DNA of 64,000 bases from Hungatella sp. UBA3048 (lineage in GTDB: Bacteria; Bacillota; Clostridia; Lachnospirales; Lachnospiraceae). Under the pieces are notes generated by a model. The model saw only the letters and a list, made by a program, of their open reading frames with translations. It was not told the origin of the DNA and did no database searches. Where the stretch lies: NCBI GenBank assembly GCA_002367105.1, contig DFCS01000008.1, positions 38,163-102,162 of the forward strand, in the 5' to 3' direction. Positions 9,233-18,205 of the stretch are shown here, piece after piece. How positions within the stretch are numbered: the stretch's first letter is position 1; each line of letters begins with the position of its first letter. The position numbers were made by a program, and so were the translations under genes.

Positions 9233-9682
9233 TTATCCCGTAATGAGTTTCTTAAGTTTGTCCATCATAAGTATGGTATCGTCAGCGCTTCGAATGGCGC
9301 ACATGATGGTGTCGTCTCCTGCAATGCAGCCCACCATCTCACCGAAGTGAAGGGCATCAAGAGCCGCCGCCACTGCCATTGCCATGCCGGATACCGTCTT
9401 AATAACCAGAATATTCTGCGCCATGTCCATAGATAAAAAGCCATCCCGCAGGATCCTGATGTATTTGTCACTGAAAGAGCCCTGGTTTTGAAGTACCACA
9501 TACCTCTGCTTTCCTGACTCAGACTGAACCTTTGTAAGCTTCAGCTCTCTGATGTCTCTGGAAACCGTTGCCTGTGTGACCGCAAAGCCTGCCTGATTCA
9601 AATAATCTGCCAGCTCCTCCTGGGTTTCAATCTCATGTTTTCCAATAAGTTCCACAATTTTGCTGTGTCGTTCCAGTTTCAT
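9233..9682 (-). CDS. argR: Arginine repressor ArgR
   Basis: 149 residues, the standard size. The N-terminal winged helix (about 1-70) includes TQATVSRDIRELKL, the recognition helix region with the conserved SR. The C-terminal trimerisation/arginine-binding domain includes GCIAGDDTIMCAIRS, where the paired aspartates contact arginine. It represses arginine biosynthesis and activates catabolism in response to arginine. It sits between nadK and recN as in many Firmicutes; no arginine genes are nearby. Confidence 0.96.
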   Translation of the reverse strand: MKLERHSKIVELIGKHEIETQEELADYLNQAGFAVTQATVSRDIRELKLTKVQSESGKQRYVVLQNQGSFSDKYIRILRDGFLSMDMAQNILVIKTVSGMAMAVAAALDALHFGEMVGCIAGDDTIMCAIRSADDTILMMDKLKKLITG

Positions 9683-9693
9683 AGTGCCCCTCC

Positions 9694-10551
9694 CTATATA
9701 CCAGCCATCTTATTGCGCAGGTTATCTAAAAATGATATGTTTTTCAGCTTTATCAGAATGGTTTTAATATCCGACCGGCGTATCTCGATGCAATCGCCTG
9801 GATAAAGCTCCGTGGTCGTATCTCCGTCAAATACAGCCACCTGGCTTATGCCCTTCTTCCCCGTCATTTCGATCTGGATCCAGTCATCTGCGGAAAGGAC
9901 GATGCTCCTTGTCCCCAGGGCATGGGAACAGATGGGAGTCAGGACCACCATTTTAGAATCCGGGACAATGATGGGGCCTCCTGCAGAAAGATTGTAGGCG
10001 GTAGAGCCGGTGGGCGTTGCTGCAATAAGCCCATCAGCACGGTATTCATTTAAAAACTCCTGATTTACATAAACCTTAAACTGAAGCATCTTTAATTGCT
10101 CGCTCCTGGTTATGACGATTTCATTTAAAGCAATATCCTGACAGACAGCTGTTCCCTTGCGGTAAATACTGCCGTCTAACATCATCCGTTCTTCCAGCTT
10201 ATAATCATTGGCAAGAAGGGCAGAAAGAGCATCATTGATATCCTCCGTGCGGGATACCTGGGTTAAGTACCCAAGAGTCCCCCGATTAATCCCGATCATG
10301 GGGATATTCCGTCCTGCCAAGTCTCTGGCCGCCTGTATCAGGGTACCGTCACCGCCTAAGGTGATCAGGCACTCCGTCTCTTCCGGCACCATGGCAGCAT
10401 CGGTATAATGGCTTTTCCCCTGCCGTTTTTCCTGGCCTTCTCCCCCGATCAGACAGACTGCCCCATGACCGGTAAGATAGTCACGAATGGCTTTCGCAGT
10501 CTCTCTGGCCCCTTTTTTGTCAGGGTTCATGATTACATAAAAATATTTCAT
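9694..10551 (-). CDS. nadK: NAD kinase
   Basis: 285 residues from the ATG at 10551, chosen because AAGGAG lies just upstream and the protein then begins MKYFYVIMNPDKKG, a normal NadK start. It phosphorylates NAD+ to NADP+ using ATP or polyphosphate. GGDGT is at residues 66-70, with the conserved NRGTLGYL and the NAD-binding region RADGLIAATPTGSTAYNLSAGGPI in the middle. It lies between tlyA and argR on the same strand. Confidence 0.96.
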   Translation of the reverse strand: MKYFYVIMNPDKKGARETAKAIRDYLTGHGAVCLIGGEGQEKRQGKSHYTDAAMVPEETECLITLGGDGTLIQAARDLAGRNIPMIGINRGTLGYLTQVSRTEDINDALSALLANDYKLEERMMLDGSIYRKGTAVCQDIALNEIVITRSEQLKMLQFKVYVNQEFLNEYRADGLIAATPTGSTAYNLSAGGPIIVPDSKMVVLTPICSHALGTRSIVLSADDWIQIEMTGKKGISQVAVFDGDTTTELYPGDCIEIRRSDIKTILIKLKNISFLDNLRNKMAGI

Positions 10552-10616
10552 ATTAAAACTCCTTACCTGCAAGGATAATCTAAATCCGTATTGCTGCCTG
10601 CTGTAACAGGCCGCTT

Positions 10617-11429
10617 TTAGTTTCCTGTTAAATTCCCATGGGCTTCTTCCACGATCTGTTCCGGATCAAGACCGCATTCCGGGCATGCCTCTCCTGACTG
10701 ATGATTTTTCAAGTGAAGAAGATATTCAATGTTCCCTTCCGGCCCCTTAATGGGGGAGTATTCCAGATGAAGCGCTTCAAAGCCAATGCTCACTGCATGG
10801 GAAATGACCATCCGGATCACTTCCAGATGGACGGATTTTTCCCTAACCACACCCTTTTTCCCTACTTTTTCCCGGCCGGCTTCAAACTGGGGCTTTATAA
10901 GACAGACGACCTCTCCTTCATCCGTAAGAAGGGCTTTTACAGGTCCCAGTACCTTTGTCAGGGAAATAAAGGAAACATCAATAGAGGAAAATTCTATTTT
11001 ATCGGCCAGGTCTTCAGGAGTGACATAACGGATATTGGTTTTTTCCATACACACCACGCGTTCATCGTTCCTCAGCTTCCATGCAAGCTGGCCGTGGCCC
11101 ACATCCACTGCATAAACCTTAACGGCTCCGTTCTGCAGCATACAGTCCGTAAAACCGCCTGTGGAGGAGCCTACATCCATGCATACTTTTCCTTCCAGAG
11201 TCACGTCAAAGTGAGTCATGGCTTTTTCAAGCTTTAAACCGCCCCGGCTCACATACCGCAGAGTGCTTCCTCTTACCTCGATGTTTGCAGTTTCCTCAAA
11301 TGTGGTACCGGCTTTGTCTTCCTTATCCCCGTCTACATAGACGATCCCGGACATAATGACAGCCTTGGCCTTTTCCCTGGATTCAGCCAGTCCCCGTTTT
11401 ACTAAAAGCACATCCAAACGTTCTTTCAT
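10617..11429 (-). CDS. tlyA: TlyA-type rRNA 2'-O-methyltransferase / hemolysin A family
   Basis: 270 residues. An N-terminal S4 RNA-binding domain (about 1-65, beginning ERLDVLLVKRGLAESREKAK) is followed by an FtsJ/RrmJ-like SAM methyltransferase domain with CMDVGSSTGGFTDCML as the SAM loop and the conserved LIKPQFE later. In mycobacteria TlyA methylates 16S and 23S rRNA; in Firmicutes its target is less certain. The start codon overlaps the dxs stop by four bases, implying translational coupling. The C-terminus has CPECG, possibly a small extra metal site. Confidence 0.93.
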   Translation of the reverse strand: MKERLDVLLVKRGLAESREKAKAVIMSGIVYVDGDKEDKAGTTFEETANIEVRGSTLRYVSRGGLKLEKAMTHFDVTLEGKVCMDVGSSTGGFTDCMLQNGAVKVYAVDVGHGQLAWKLRNDERVVCMEKTNIRYVTPEDLADKIEFSSIDVSFISLTKVLGPVKALLTDEGEVVCLIKPQFEAGREKVGKKGVVREKSVHLEVIRMVISHAVSIGFEALHLEYSPIKGPEGNIEYLLHLKNHQSGEACPECGLDPEQIVEEAHGNLTGN

Positions 11430-13351
11430 GCCTTTTCCGTTTCCCTTGTTTTATCTTTATATTTTTTCCATTCTGCATTCTGGCGCTCCGTATCAAGATA
11501 TTCCTTTTTGAGCCGCCATATGATCGAATTGCTGTCAATCCCCAGCCCCTTCCGGAGCAGGGATACGTTGCCGTGCTCCACATAGGCATCCGGCAAGGCG
11601 ATATTGATGACCTTTACATGGGGATAGTGCTCATGGATATAAGCAGTAACCCCGGGACCAAAGCCTCCCTGAAGGACATTTTCTTCCATGACCGCGATCA
11701 GCCAGTGCTTCTTTGCCAGACGGTCCACCAGCTCCCGGTCAAAAGGCTTCACAAACCGGCCGTTGGCCAGAGTACAGTTCCAGCCTTCTGCCTTCAGCTT
11801 TTGCCTCACATGCTCCCCTGTGCTCACCATGCTCCCCACTGCCAAAAGAGCAATATCCTTTTCCTCATAGAGCATCTCTCCCTTGCCGTATTCAATGGGA
11901 GCACGAAAACTCTTTAAGCCCTGGTAAGCCTCTCCTCTTGGATAACGCACTGCAAATGGGCCATTGTAGGACAGGGCAAACTCCAGCCCATCCATAAGCT
12001 CCCATAGGTTTTTCGGCGCAAACACGCTCATATTAGGGATGGCAGTCAAATAAGATAAGTCGAAAATTCCCTGATGGGTTTCCCCATCACTACCCACAAG
12101 TCCTGCCCGGTCTATGGCAAAGACCACAGGCAGATTTTGAATGCACACATCATGAAGGATCTGATCAAAGCCGCGCTGTAAAAAAGACGAATAAACGGCC
12201 ACAACCGGCTTTAAGCCGCCTGCCGCCATTCCAGCCGCCGAAGTCACCGCATGCTCTTCTGCAATTCCCACGTCAAAAAAGCGGTCAGGATACAGACGGG
12301 AAAACCGCTTTAAACCTGTTCCATCCGGCATGGCTGCCGTTACCGCCACGATTCGTTTATCCTGCTCAGCCAGACGGCAGATGGTTTTGGAAAACACATC
12401 CGTATAGCTGGGATTATTCTTCTTTTTCTTCGGCTCCCCGGTGATAATATCAAAAGTATCAACACTATGGAACTTGGAAGGATTCCTCTCAGCCAGGGCA
12501 TATCCCTTGCCTTTCTGGGTGATCACATGGACCAGCACGGTATGGGGAAGCTTTTTTGCTTCCCGCAGGGCTCTGGAAAGGGCCTTAATATTATGACCGT
12601 CCACCGGACCAAGATAGGTGATCCCCATATTCTCAAACAGCATTCCAGGTATGAACAGCTGCTTAATGCCGTTCTTTGTCCTGCTGATCTTATCAATGAT
12701 CTGATCTCCTACAACCGGAATCCGGGACAGCACGTTGGTCACGTGCTTCTTTAAGTCCAGATACCCTTCCCCGGTACGGATGCTGTTTAAATAAGTAGAC
12801 ATGCCGCCTACATTTTCCGAGATGGACATGTTGTTATCGTTGAGAATAATAATGAAATTCTTGTTCATTCTGGCCGCATTATTTAAAGCTTCATAGGCCA
12901 TTCCGCCTGTTAAGGCGCCGTCTCCGATTACGGATACCACAAAATGATCCTCTAAAAGCACATCTCTTGCCTGGGCCAGTCCAAGTCCGGCCGAAACGGA
13001 AGTAGAGCTGTGTCCGGTATCAAAGGCATCACAAGGACTTTCCTTTCTCTTTGGGAAGCCGCTCATGCCGCCGTATTGCCGCAGGTCGTCAAATTCATCT
13101 CTCCTGCCGCTTAATATTTTATGGGTGTAGGACTGATGCCCTACATCCCAGATAACCTTATCCTTTGGAAGATCAAAAGCCAGGTAGATCGCCATGGTTA
13201 ACTCCACGACTCCCAAATTGGAAGCCAGATGGCCGCCTGTCATGCTTATTTTTCCTATCAAAAAGTCACGGATTTCCTGACTTAAAATATCAAGCTCCTG
13301 CTTTGACAGTTTTTTGATATCCTCAGGCCCGTTTATTAATTCCAATATCAT
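11426..13351 (-). CDS. dxs: 1-deoxy-D-xylulose-5-phosphate synthase
   Basis: 641 residues, full length. It condenses pyruvate and glyceraldehyde-3-phosphate in a thiamine-diphosphate-dependent reaction, the first step of the MEP isoprenoid pathway. His72 in WDVGHQSYTHK and the ThDP-binding GDGALTGG (143-150) are present. The transketolase pyrimidine domain follows (about 315-480, AEEHAVTSAAGMA), then the C-terminal domain (ENVLQGGFG). It lies between ispA and tlyA, so isoprenoid precursor and prenyl diphosphate synthesis are adjacent. Confidence 0.98.
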   Translation of the reverse strand: MILELINGPEDIKKLSKQELDILSQEIRDFLIGKISMTGGHLASNLGVVELTMAIYLAFDLPKDKVIWDVGHQSYTHKILSGRRDEFDDLRQYGGMSGFPKRKESPCDAFDTGHSSTSVSAGLGLAQARDVLLEDHFVVSVIGDGALTGGMAYEALNNAARMNKNFIIILNDNNMSISENVGGMSTYLNSIRTGEGYLDLKKHVTNVLSRIPVVGDQIIDKISRTKNGIKQLFIPGMLFENMGITYLGPVDGHNIKALSRALREAKKLPHTVLVHVITQKGKGYALAERNPSKFHSVDTFDIITGEPKKKKNNPSYTDVFSKTICRLAEQDKRIVAVTAAMPDGTGLKRFSRLYPDRFFDVGIAEEHAVTSAAGMAAGGLKPVVAVYSSFLQRGFDQILHDVCIQNLPVVFAIDRAGLVGSDGETHQGIFDLSYLTAIPNMSVFAPKNLWELMDGLEFALSYNGPFAVRYPRGEAYQGLKSFRAPIEYGKGEMLYEEKDIALLAVGSMVSTGEHVRQKLKAEGWNCTLANGRFVKPFDRELVDRLAKKHWLIAVMEENVLQGGFGPGVTAYIHEHYPHVKVINIALPDAYVEHGNVSLLRKGLGIDSNSIIWRLKKEYLDTERQNAEWKKYKDKTRETEKA

Positions 13352-13391
13352 ATTCTTATCAGATCCTTTTTTAGCCTTATCGTTAAACGGC

Positions 13392-14279
13392 TTACTTTTC
13401 CCGGTTCACAAGTATCCGAATCAGTGCTTCCAGGAATTCATTCTTCCCAGGAAGCTCGTGGAGACAGGAAATCGCCTCTAAAGAAATTCTTTCCACATCC
13501 TGCTTCGCCTTTTCAATTCCCTCCAGGGTTACATAGGTGGTCTTATGGTTCTTTTCATCACTGAGCACAGGCTTTCCAAGAACCTCCGCACTGCTGGTTA
13601 AATCCAGGATATCATCCTGAATCTGAAAGGCAAGCCCCAGACAGGAGGCCATCTTCTCAACCAGCTTCAGCTGTTTTTCATCCCCTCCGCCGAGAACAGC
13701 TCCGATCATCATTGCGGCCTCTAAAAGCGCCCCGGTCTTCAACCGGTAAATGAAATCAAGCTTTTCCCTTGGAACAGGCTTTCCTGCCAGCTCCACATCA
13801 ACGGTCTGACCGCCTATCATTCCATAAATCCCTGTTTTTTCTGCTAAAATACCCATACACCTGGCAACCAGGTCCGGCCGTTCTGTCATGGAAAGTGCTT
13901 TAGCAGCTGTCTCCATAGAGTAAATCAGCAAACCGTCCCCTGCCAGCACCGCCATGTCATAACCAAATTTAACCCATGCCGTAGGAAGTCCCCGGCGCAG
14001 GGTATCATTATCCATGCAGGGAAGGTCATCGTGAATCAGGGAGGAAGTGTGAATCATCTCAATCGCCGCCATAAAAGGCTCAATCTCTTTTCCCTTTCCG
14101 CCGAATAAGCGGTAGGTCTCCTCCATCAGCATTGGACGAAGTCTCTTTCCTCCAGCGCGAACGCTGTAATCCATTGCCGCCAGCACCGTACTCTGATGGC
14201 CCTCCACAGGAGGCAGGTATGTTTCTACAACTTGCCTTACTTCCTCTGTACGGGCTGAAAACATATCTTTATAATTCAT
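13392..14279 (-). CDS. ispA: Farnesyl/geranyl diphosphate synthase
   Basis: About 295 residues from the ATG at 14279, which has GTGAGG a few bases upstream; a start four codons earlier is also possible. It is a trans-isoprenyl diphosphate synthase with the first aspartate-rich motif HDDLPCMDND and the second IQDDILDLT, and the conserved GGKRLRPML near the N-terminus. It makes C10-C15 prenyl diphosphates for undecaprenyl phosphate and other isoprenoids. The start lies inside the end of xseB, and dxs follows, so coupling of the operon is tight. Confidence 0.95.
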   Translation of the reverse strand: MNYKDMFSARTEEVRQVVETYLPPVEGHQSTVLAAMDYSVRAGGKRLRPMLMEETYRLFGGKGKEIEPFMAAIEMIHTSSLIHDDLPCMDNDTLRRGLPTAWVKFGYDMAVLAGDGLLIYSMETAAKALSMTERPDLVARCMGILAEKTGIYGMIGGQTVDVELAGKPVPREKLDFIYRLKTGALLEAAMMIGAVLGGGDEKQLKLVEKMASCLGLAFQIQDDILDLTSSAEVLGKPVLSDEKNHKTTYVTLEGIEKAKQDVERISLEAISCLHELPGKNEFLEALIRILVNREK

Positions 14280-14481
14280 GTTCCTCACCATTTTCCTCTA
14301 ACACGATAATCTTTTTTTCCACTTTATCTATTTTCTCATTGCAGAACTTTACCAGTTTCATGCCGGTCTCATAATACTGAAAGGATTCTTCCAGGGAGCT
14401 TTCCCCGCTTTCCAGTTTTTTAATGAGCTCTTCCAGCTCTCCAAATGTCTCTTCAATCGTTTTTTCTTTTTTTGCCGCCAT
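14269..14481 (-). CDS. xseB: Exodeoxyribonuclease VII small subunit
   Basis: 70 residues, normal for XseB. The motif ETFGELEELIKKLESGESSLEESFQYYETGM is the family's paired-helix core. It associates with XseA to form ExoVII, which degrades single-stranded DNA to acid-soluble oligonucleotides. It begins 17 bases after xseA and overlaps the beginning of ispA. Confidence 0.96.
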   Translation of the reverse strand: MAAKKEKTIEETFGELEELIKKLESGESSLEESFQYYETGMKLVKFCNEKIDKVEKKIIVLEENGEEHEL

Positions 14482-14498
14482 AAATCCGTTTCTCCTTA

Positions 14499-15812
14499 TT
14501 AGCTGTCTCCACGAACTTCTTCCCGCTGGCTGCCAAATAAGCCGGATTCCGCCGGAGCAACACGGGAAACCACCGCCTCCATGCTTCCATCCCTAAGCCT
14601 CAGCCCAATTCTGTCACCGGCTTTTACCTGCTTCACGGAATCAATCCGCCTGTCTTTTCCATCAGTTACAAAACCATAGCCGCCTCCCATTCTCTTAAGA
14701 GGGGATTCTGCTTCCAGGCGGCTGATGAAAATCTCCAGCCTGTGCCTGTCCCTGACCGCCTGCTTTTCTATAAGCTGTTTTATATGAAGCTTGTCTTCTT
14801 CCGCCCTTGCCAGGTATGAGGCAGTCTTTGACAGAATCAAGCTTTTCAGCTTGTCCTGGGTGTCCACAAGCCTTTGCCGGCATTCATGGATGCTGCGCTT
14901 GGGGTCATGCAGCTTCAGCTTTAAGGCGTACTGGTTTCCATGAAACCGGTAGCGTTCCAGCTTTCTTTCTACAGTCCTTAAGAGCGTATGACCGTACATT
15001 TCCACCTGTTCTTCAAACTTGCTGTAATCAAATACAGCAAGCTCTGCTGCTGCAGAAGGTGTGGGGGCACGCATGTCCGCCACATAATCTGCAATAGTCA
15101 CATCAGTTTCATGGCCCACCGCAGAGATCACAGGAGTGCTGCAGTTAAATACAGCTCTTGCCACAACTTCCTCATTAAATGCCCATAAATCCTCAATGGA
15201 ACCGCCGCCCCTCCCAACGATCAGGACATCAAGTCCCATCTGGTCCAGGGTTTCGATCCCCTTTACAATGCTCTCCTTCGCGTTCTCTCCCTGGACAAGA
15301 GCCGGGTAGAGATAAAGCTGCACATAAGGATTGCGTCTGGTTGATATATTTATAATATCCTGGATAGCAGCTCCGGTAGGAGCCGTCACGATTCCTACGG
15401 TTGTCCCGTACCTTGGAATCGGTTTCTTATATTCAGGTGAAAACATCCCCATTTCTTCCAGTTCATCACGCAGTTTTTGGAACCTTTCAAACAGATCGCC
15501 GATTCCTTCTTTTGTGATCTCCTGGGCATAGAGCTGGTATCTTCCGTCCCGCTCATAAACCTCCACGCTGCCCTTTACCACCACCTGCTGCCCTTCCTCC
15601 AGCTTAAAAGCAAGACCCTTCCTGTGCCCGGCAAACATCACTGCCGCCATAGACGATTTCCCATCCTTTAAGGTAAAGTAAATATGGCCGGAGGTATGGT
15701 ATTTACAGTTGGACACTTCACCCTTAACGGATATCCGGTTCAGAGCGAAATCCTGGGCAAACATATTCTTAATATAGGCATTGACTGAAGTAACGGAATA
15801 CACACTTGCCAT
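14499..15812 (-). CDS. xseA: Exodeoxyribonuclease VII large subunit
   Basis: 437 residues. An N-terminal OB-fold (about 1-100, with FTLKDGKSSMAAVMF) is followed by the catalytic domain with the signatures VGIVTAPTGAAIQD and LIVGRGGGSIEDLWAFNEE, then a long coiled coil (about 250-370) and a C-terminal tail. It is the catalytic subunit of ExoVII. It follows nusB with three bases between. Complete. Confidence 0.97.
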   Translation of the reverse strand: MASVYSVTSVNAYIKNMFAQDFALNRISVKGEVSNCKYHTSGHIYFTLKDGKSSMAAVMFAGHRKGLAFKLEEGQQVVVKGSVEVYERDGRYQLYAQEITKEGIGDLFERFQKLRDELEEMGMFSPEYKKPIPRYGTTVGIVTAPTGAAIQDIINISTRRNPYVQLYLYPALVQGENAKESIVKGIETLDQMGLDVLIVGRGGGSIEDLWAFNEEVVARAVFNCSTPVISAVGHETDVTIADYVADMRAPTPSAAAELAVFDYSKFEEQVEMYGHTLLRTVERKLERYRFHGNQYALKLKLHDPKRSIHECRQRLVDTQDKLKSLILSKTASYLARAEEDKLHIKQLIEKQAVRDRHRLEIFISRLEAESPLKRMGGGYGFVTDGKDRRIDSVKQVKAGDRIGLRLRDGSMEAVVSRVAPAESGLFGSQREEVRGDS

Positions 15813-15815
15813 ATC

Positions 15816-16259
15816 TTACACCAGCTTAGCCAGGACTCCGTTAATAAATGCCGGAGCTTCATTCCCGCCGTACTTTTTAGCCAGTTCCACAGCCTCATTG
15901 ATGGCTACTTTTTCCGGCACTTCCTCATCAAATAAAATCTCAAACAGGGCCAGGCGGAGAATGGTAAGTTCAGCCTTACCCATACGTTTTGTCTTCCAGC
16001 CTTCGGCTACTTCGTTGATCTTTGAATCCAGTTCAGGGATTCTGACCATAACGGACTCTGCCCTCTCTCTTAAATAAGCAGCATTTTCTTCACTCATATC
16101 CACATCATGGATGATCTCTTCTATACCCTCGGCGTTTAAATCATCCTCTTTTGGTTCCTCAAAATATTGAATAAGCTGCCCTGTCTTCTCCTCTGCCGGA
16201 TAAAAATCCGCACAAAAGAGCATTTTAAAGCAGTGTTCGCGCATTTTACTTCTGGTCAT
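15816..16259 (-). CDS. nusB: Transcription antitermination factor NusB
   Basis: 147 residues from the ATG at 16259, chosen because AGGAGG lies ten bases upstream and the protein then begins MTRSKMREHCFKMLF, the usual NusB start. NusB is an all-helical RNA-binding protein that with NusE binds boxA of rRNA leaders. The conserved C-terminal VAINEAVELAKKYG and FINGVLAKL are present. A near-consensus sigma-A promoter lies about 45 bases upstream, so nusB probably starts the nusB-xseA-xseB-ispA-dxs-tlyA-nadK-argR-recN transcription unit. Confidence 0.96.
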   Translation of the reverse strand: MTRSKMREHCFKMLFCADFYPAEEKTGQLIQYFEEPKEDDLNAEGIEEIIHDVDMSEENAAYLRERAESVMVRIPELDSKINEVAEGWKTKRMGKAELTILRLALFEILFDEEVPEKVAINEAVELAKKYGGNEAPAFINGVLAKLV

Positions 16260-16303
16260 TTCCCATGGTCCTCCTATTGGTGATTTTCTGGACATTTGGA
16301 ATT

Positions 16304-16332
16304 ATTATACCTTACCAGGGTTTTTTATACAA
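16304..16332 (-). promoter_or_regulatory. Sigma-A promoter of the nusB operon
   Basis: Minus-strand TTGTAT (16332-16327), a 17-base spacer and a perfect TATAAT (16309-16304), about 45 bases upstream of the nusB ATG. It overlaps the last codons of the upstream dehydrogenase gene. Confidence 0.75.
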
Positions 16333-17233
16333 TAGAAACTTTGCTATTCTCCAAAAACCTCCGGATATTATCAAGCACTTTTTCGCTCAAAATTCCAAAG
16401 GCCTGCCTGGTTCTCCCAGCCGAAGCATTGACACAAAACACCATGGGATGTGTTAAAAGTTCCCCGTTCCCGGCTGCTCCTGCCGTATCGCAGGCAAACC
16501 GGTTGTCCCCGGCATCCAGCCAGTTTTTCAAATCTTCCGGTTCAAAGGCAGGTCCAATGGACGTATTAAACAGGATCTTTCCATTTCCCAGCTTCTGGAA
16601 TTCCTTTTCATGCAGCAGGATCACATTCTTATTTAAACAGGTAAATACCACTTCACTGCTCTCTAATAGCTCTCCCAATGGACGGTATCCGATTCCTTTT
16701 TCCTCGTACTGCGGTTTTCTGCTCCTGCTGTAATAGGAAACATCTGCCCCGAGAAACTTTAAAGCATTGGCGATCATGCCTCCGGAAACACCCATACCAA
16801 CAATTCCTGCCTTTAATCCGGTAATCTCTACCGGCATATCCTTCCACATGGGCCTGTCATATCCATGAAGAAAGCGCACCAGTTCACAGATTGCATATTC
16901 CACCACTCCAACATCGCCGTAATCACGGATACCCATAACTGTAATCCCATGCTGCTCTGCGTAAGCAATGTCTACGTTTGCGCTCTCCTTTGAATAAAGG
17001 CTGCAGCACATCCCCACATATTTGATTTTAGGACATCGTTCAAAGACATACTGACTGATCCTGGAGGTGTAGCTTAAAAGAACTCCATCCGCATCTCCGA
17101 TTCTCTTTATGATCTCTTCGTCATCACAGGGAATATCCTCGTACATCACCACCTGTTTTGCATATCGGAAAAGCTCTTTCTCCGCTTTTTCTACCAGACT
17201 CACCGGCTCTATGGCAACCAACTTCTCAAACAT
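16325..17233 (-). CDS. D-isomer-specific 2-hydroxyacid dehydrogenase family protein
   Basis: 302 residues. The C-terminal NAD-binding Rossmann segment (GIVGMGVSGGMIANALKFLGADVSYYSRS, middle of the protein) and the substrate-binding halves resemble D-2-hydroxyacid dehydrogenases, which reduce 2-keto acids with NAD(P)H. The usual catalytic Arg/Glu/His set is not clean: CLNKNVILLHEKEF replaces the common L-P-x-T-x-x-T-x-x-x-I region, so the substrate is uncertain. AGGAGG precedes the ATG. The 5' leader contains copy 1 of the three-hairpin repeat. It interrupts the asp23-nusB order together with the next two genes. Confidence 0.75.
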   Translation of the reverse strand: MFEKLVAIEPVSLVEKAEKELFRYAKQVVMYEDIPCDDEEIIKRIGDADGVLLSYTSRISQYVFERCPKIKYVGMCCSLYSKESANVDIAYAEQHGITVMGIRDYGDVGVVEYAICELVRFLHGYDRPMWKDMPVEITGLKAGIVGMGVSGGMIANALKFLGADVSYYSRSRKPQYEEKGIGYRPLGELLESSEVVFTCLNKNVILLHEKEFQKLGNGKILFNTSIGPAFEPEDLKNWLDAGDNRFACDTAGAAGNGELLTHPMVFCVNASAGRTRQAFGILSEKVLDNIRRFLENSKVSIV

Positions 17234-17247
17234 CTTCTTATCCTCCT

Positions 17248-17336
17248 GTTAAGCGGATATTCCCAATCCGCGACCTTACCTGCTCATAGTGTGCCCCGCT
17301 CTTTCGGGTATAACCGAATAGCAGTCATCGGTTAAA
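17248..17336 (-). repeat. Three-hairpin intergenic element, copy 1
   Basis: An ~89-base element closely matching 26955-27054. Plus-strand landmarks are AAGCGGATATTCCCAATCCGC (stem GCGGAT/ATCCGC), GTGCCCCGC...GGGTAT and TAACCGA...TCGGTTA. The stem-2 and stem-3 bases differ between the copies yet pairing is kept. Read on the minus strand it lies just ahead of the ribosome site of the 2-hydroxyacid dehydrogenase gene. Confidence 0.75.
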
Positions 17337-18117
17337 ATACGATTGGTGACACAATATTCTGCAGGACAGCCACTACACTCCAGCCGGCAATGGCGCTGGT
17401 GCTTGAATAAATATCCACAACAGCCTTCACGCCTTCAATTTCAGCAGTGATCTTATGGTCATCCCCAATCATTCCCGGAACGCTGTGAATGTTCACCCTG
17501 GTTTTATCCGGCCCGACAGTTGCCAGAGAAGACGCTACCGCAACATTCACCTTTGCAGGAAGAAGCCCGATCGCTTCTTTTGCATTGCCGTCAAACACCA
17601 TGGTGCTTTCCTTGTCGGTCATTAAATGACCCTCAAAAAGAGGTGTATCCATTAAGGATTCCGGACCTTTTCTTGTCTCAATTCCTGCTTTGGCCTCTCC
17701 CATGAGAGAAACCGTACGAAGCACATCAAAGCCTCCCACCGCTCCTGAAGCGATATATACCCTGGTATTATGTTTTACGGCCGTGGCCTTCACTCTCTCA
17801 TAAAACTCTTTATCCGCAAAGGCACCGATGGACAGCACGATGAGATTACATCCATTTGCCAGAATCTTCTCAGCCATGTCTCTGACGGAATCCCCGGATG
17901 CCGCCTCGGCGATGTAATCCGGTTTTAATTCCAGCAGTTCATCAATCCCTGTGCAGGAGCTGCAGCCACTTTTCTCTGCCAGGGCATCAGTCTTTTCCTT
18001 TGTCCTCCCAACGATCCCCACCAACTCATACTCAGGCAGTAAACCGTCTTTCCATGCTCCGGCAATAATATCTCCAAGATAACCGTTTCCAATAATTCCA
18101 AGTCTAAGCTTATTCAT
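17332..18117 (-). CDS. Aspartate dehydrogenase-like (NadX/DUF108) oxidoreductase
   Basis: 261 residues. The N-terminal Rossmann fold LRLGIIGNGYLGDIIAGAW and the C-terminal DUF108 domain with VASSLATVGPDKTRVNIHSVPG match L-aspartate dehydrogenase-like proteins, which oxidise aspartate to iminoaspartate with NAD(P) and can feed NAD synthesis. Internal ASGAVGGFDVLRTVS matches the family. AAGGAG precedes the ATG. It lies upstream of the 2-hydroxyacid dehydrogenase, and the stop codon overlaps the edge of repeat copy 1. No other NAD biosynthesis genes are adjacent, so a different amino or hydroxy acid substrate is possible. Confidence 0.82.
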   Translation of the reverse strand: MNKLRLGIIGNGYLGDIIAGAWKDGLLPEYELVGIVGRTKEKTDALAEKSGCSSCTGIDELLELKPDYIAEAASGDSVRDMAEKILANGCNLIVLSIGAFADKEFYERVKATAVKHNTRVYIASGAVGGFDVLRTVSLMGEAKAGIETRKGPESLMDTPLFEGHLMTDKESTMVFDGNAKEAIGLLPAKVNVAVASSLATVGPDKTRVNIHSVPGMIGDDHKITAEIEGVKAVVDIYSSTSAIAGWSVVAVLQNIVSPIVF

Positions 18118-18205
18118 GCTTTTCTCCTTTTAGTAATTTTAAAAACATTAAATTTCATTATACCTGAAATCAAAAGGACTTTCAAGGAGTGCAGGACCTA
18201 AGGAC

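Noticed and set aside
10701..11237. Plus-strand open frame of 178 codons opposite tlyA
   Set aside because: Antisense frame of a clearly identified gene without a start signal.
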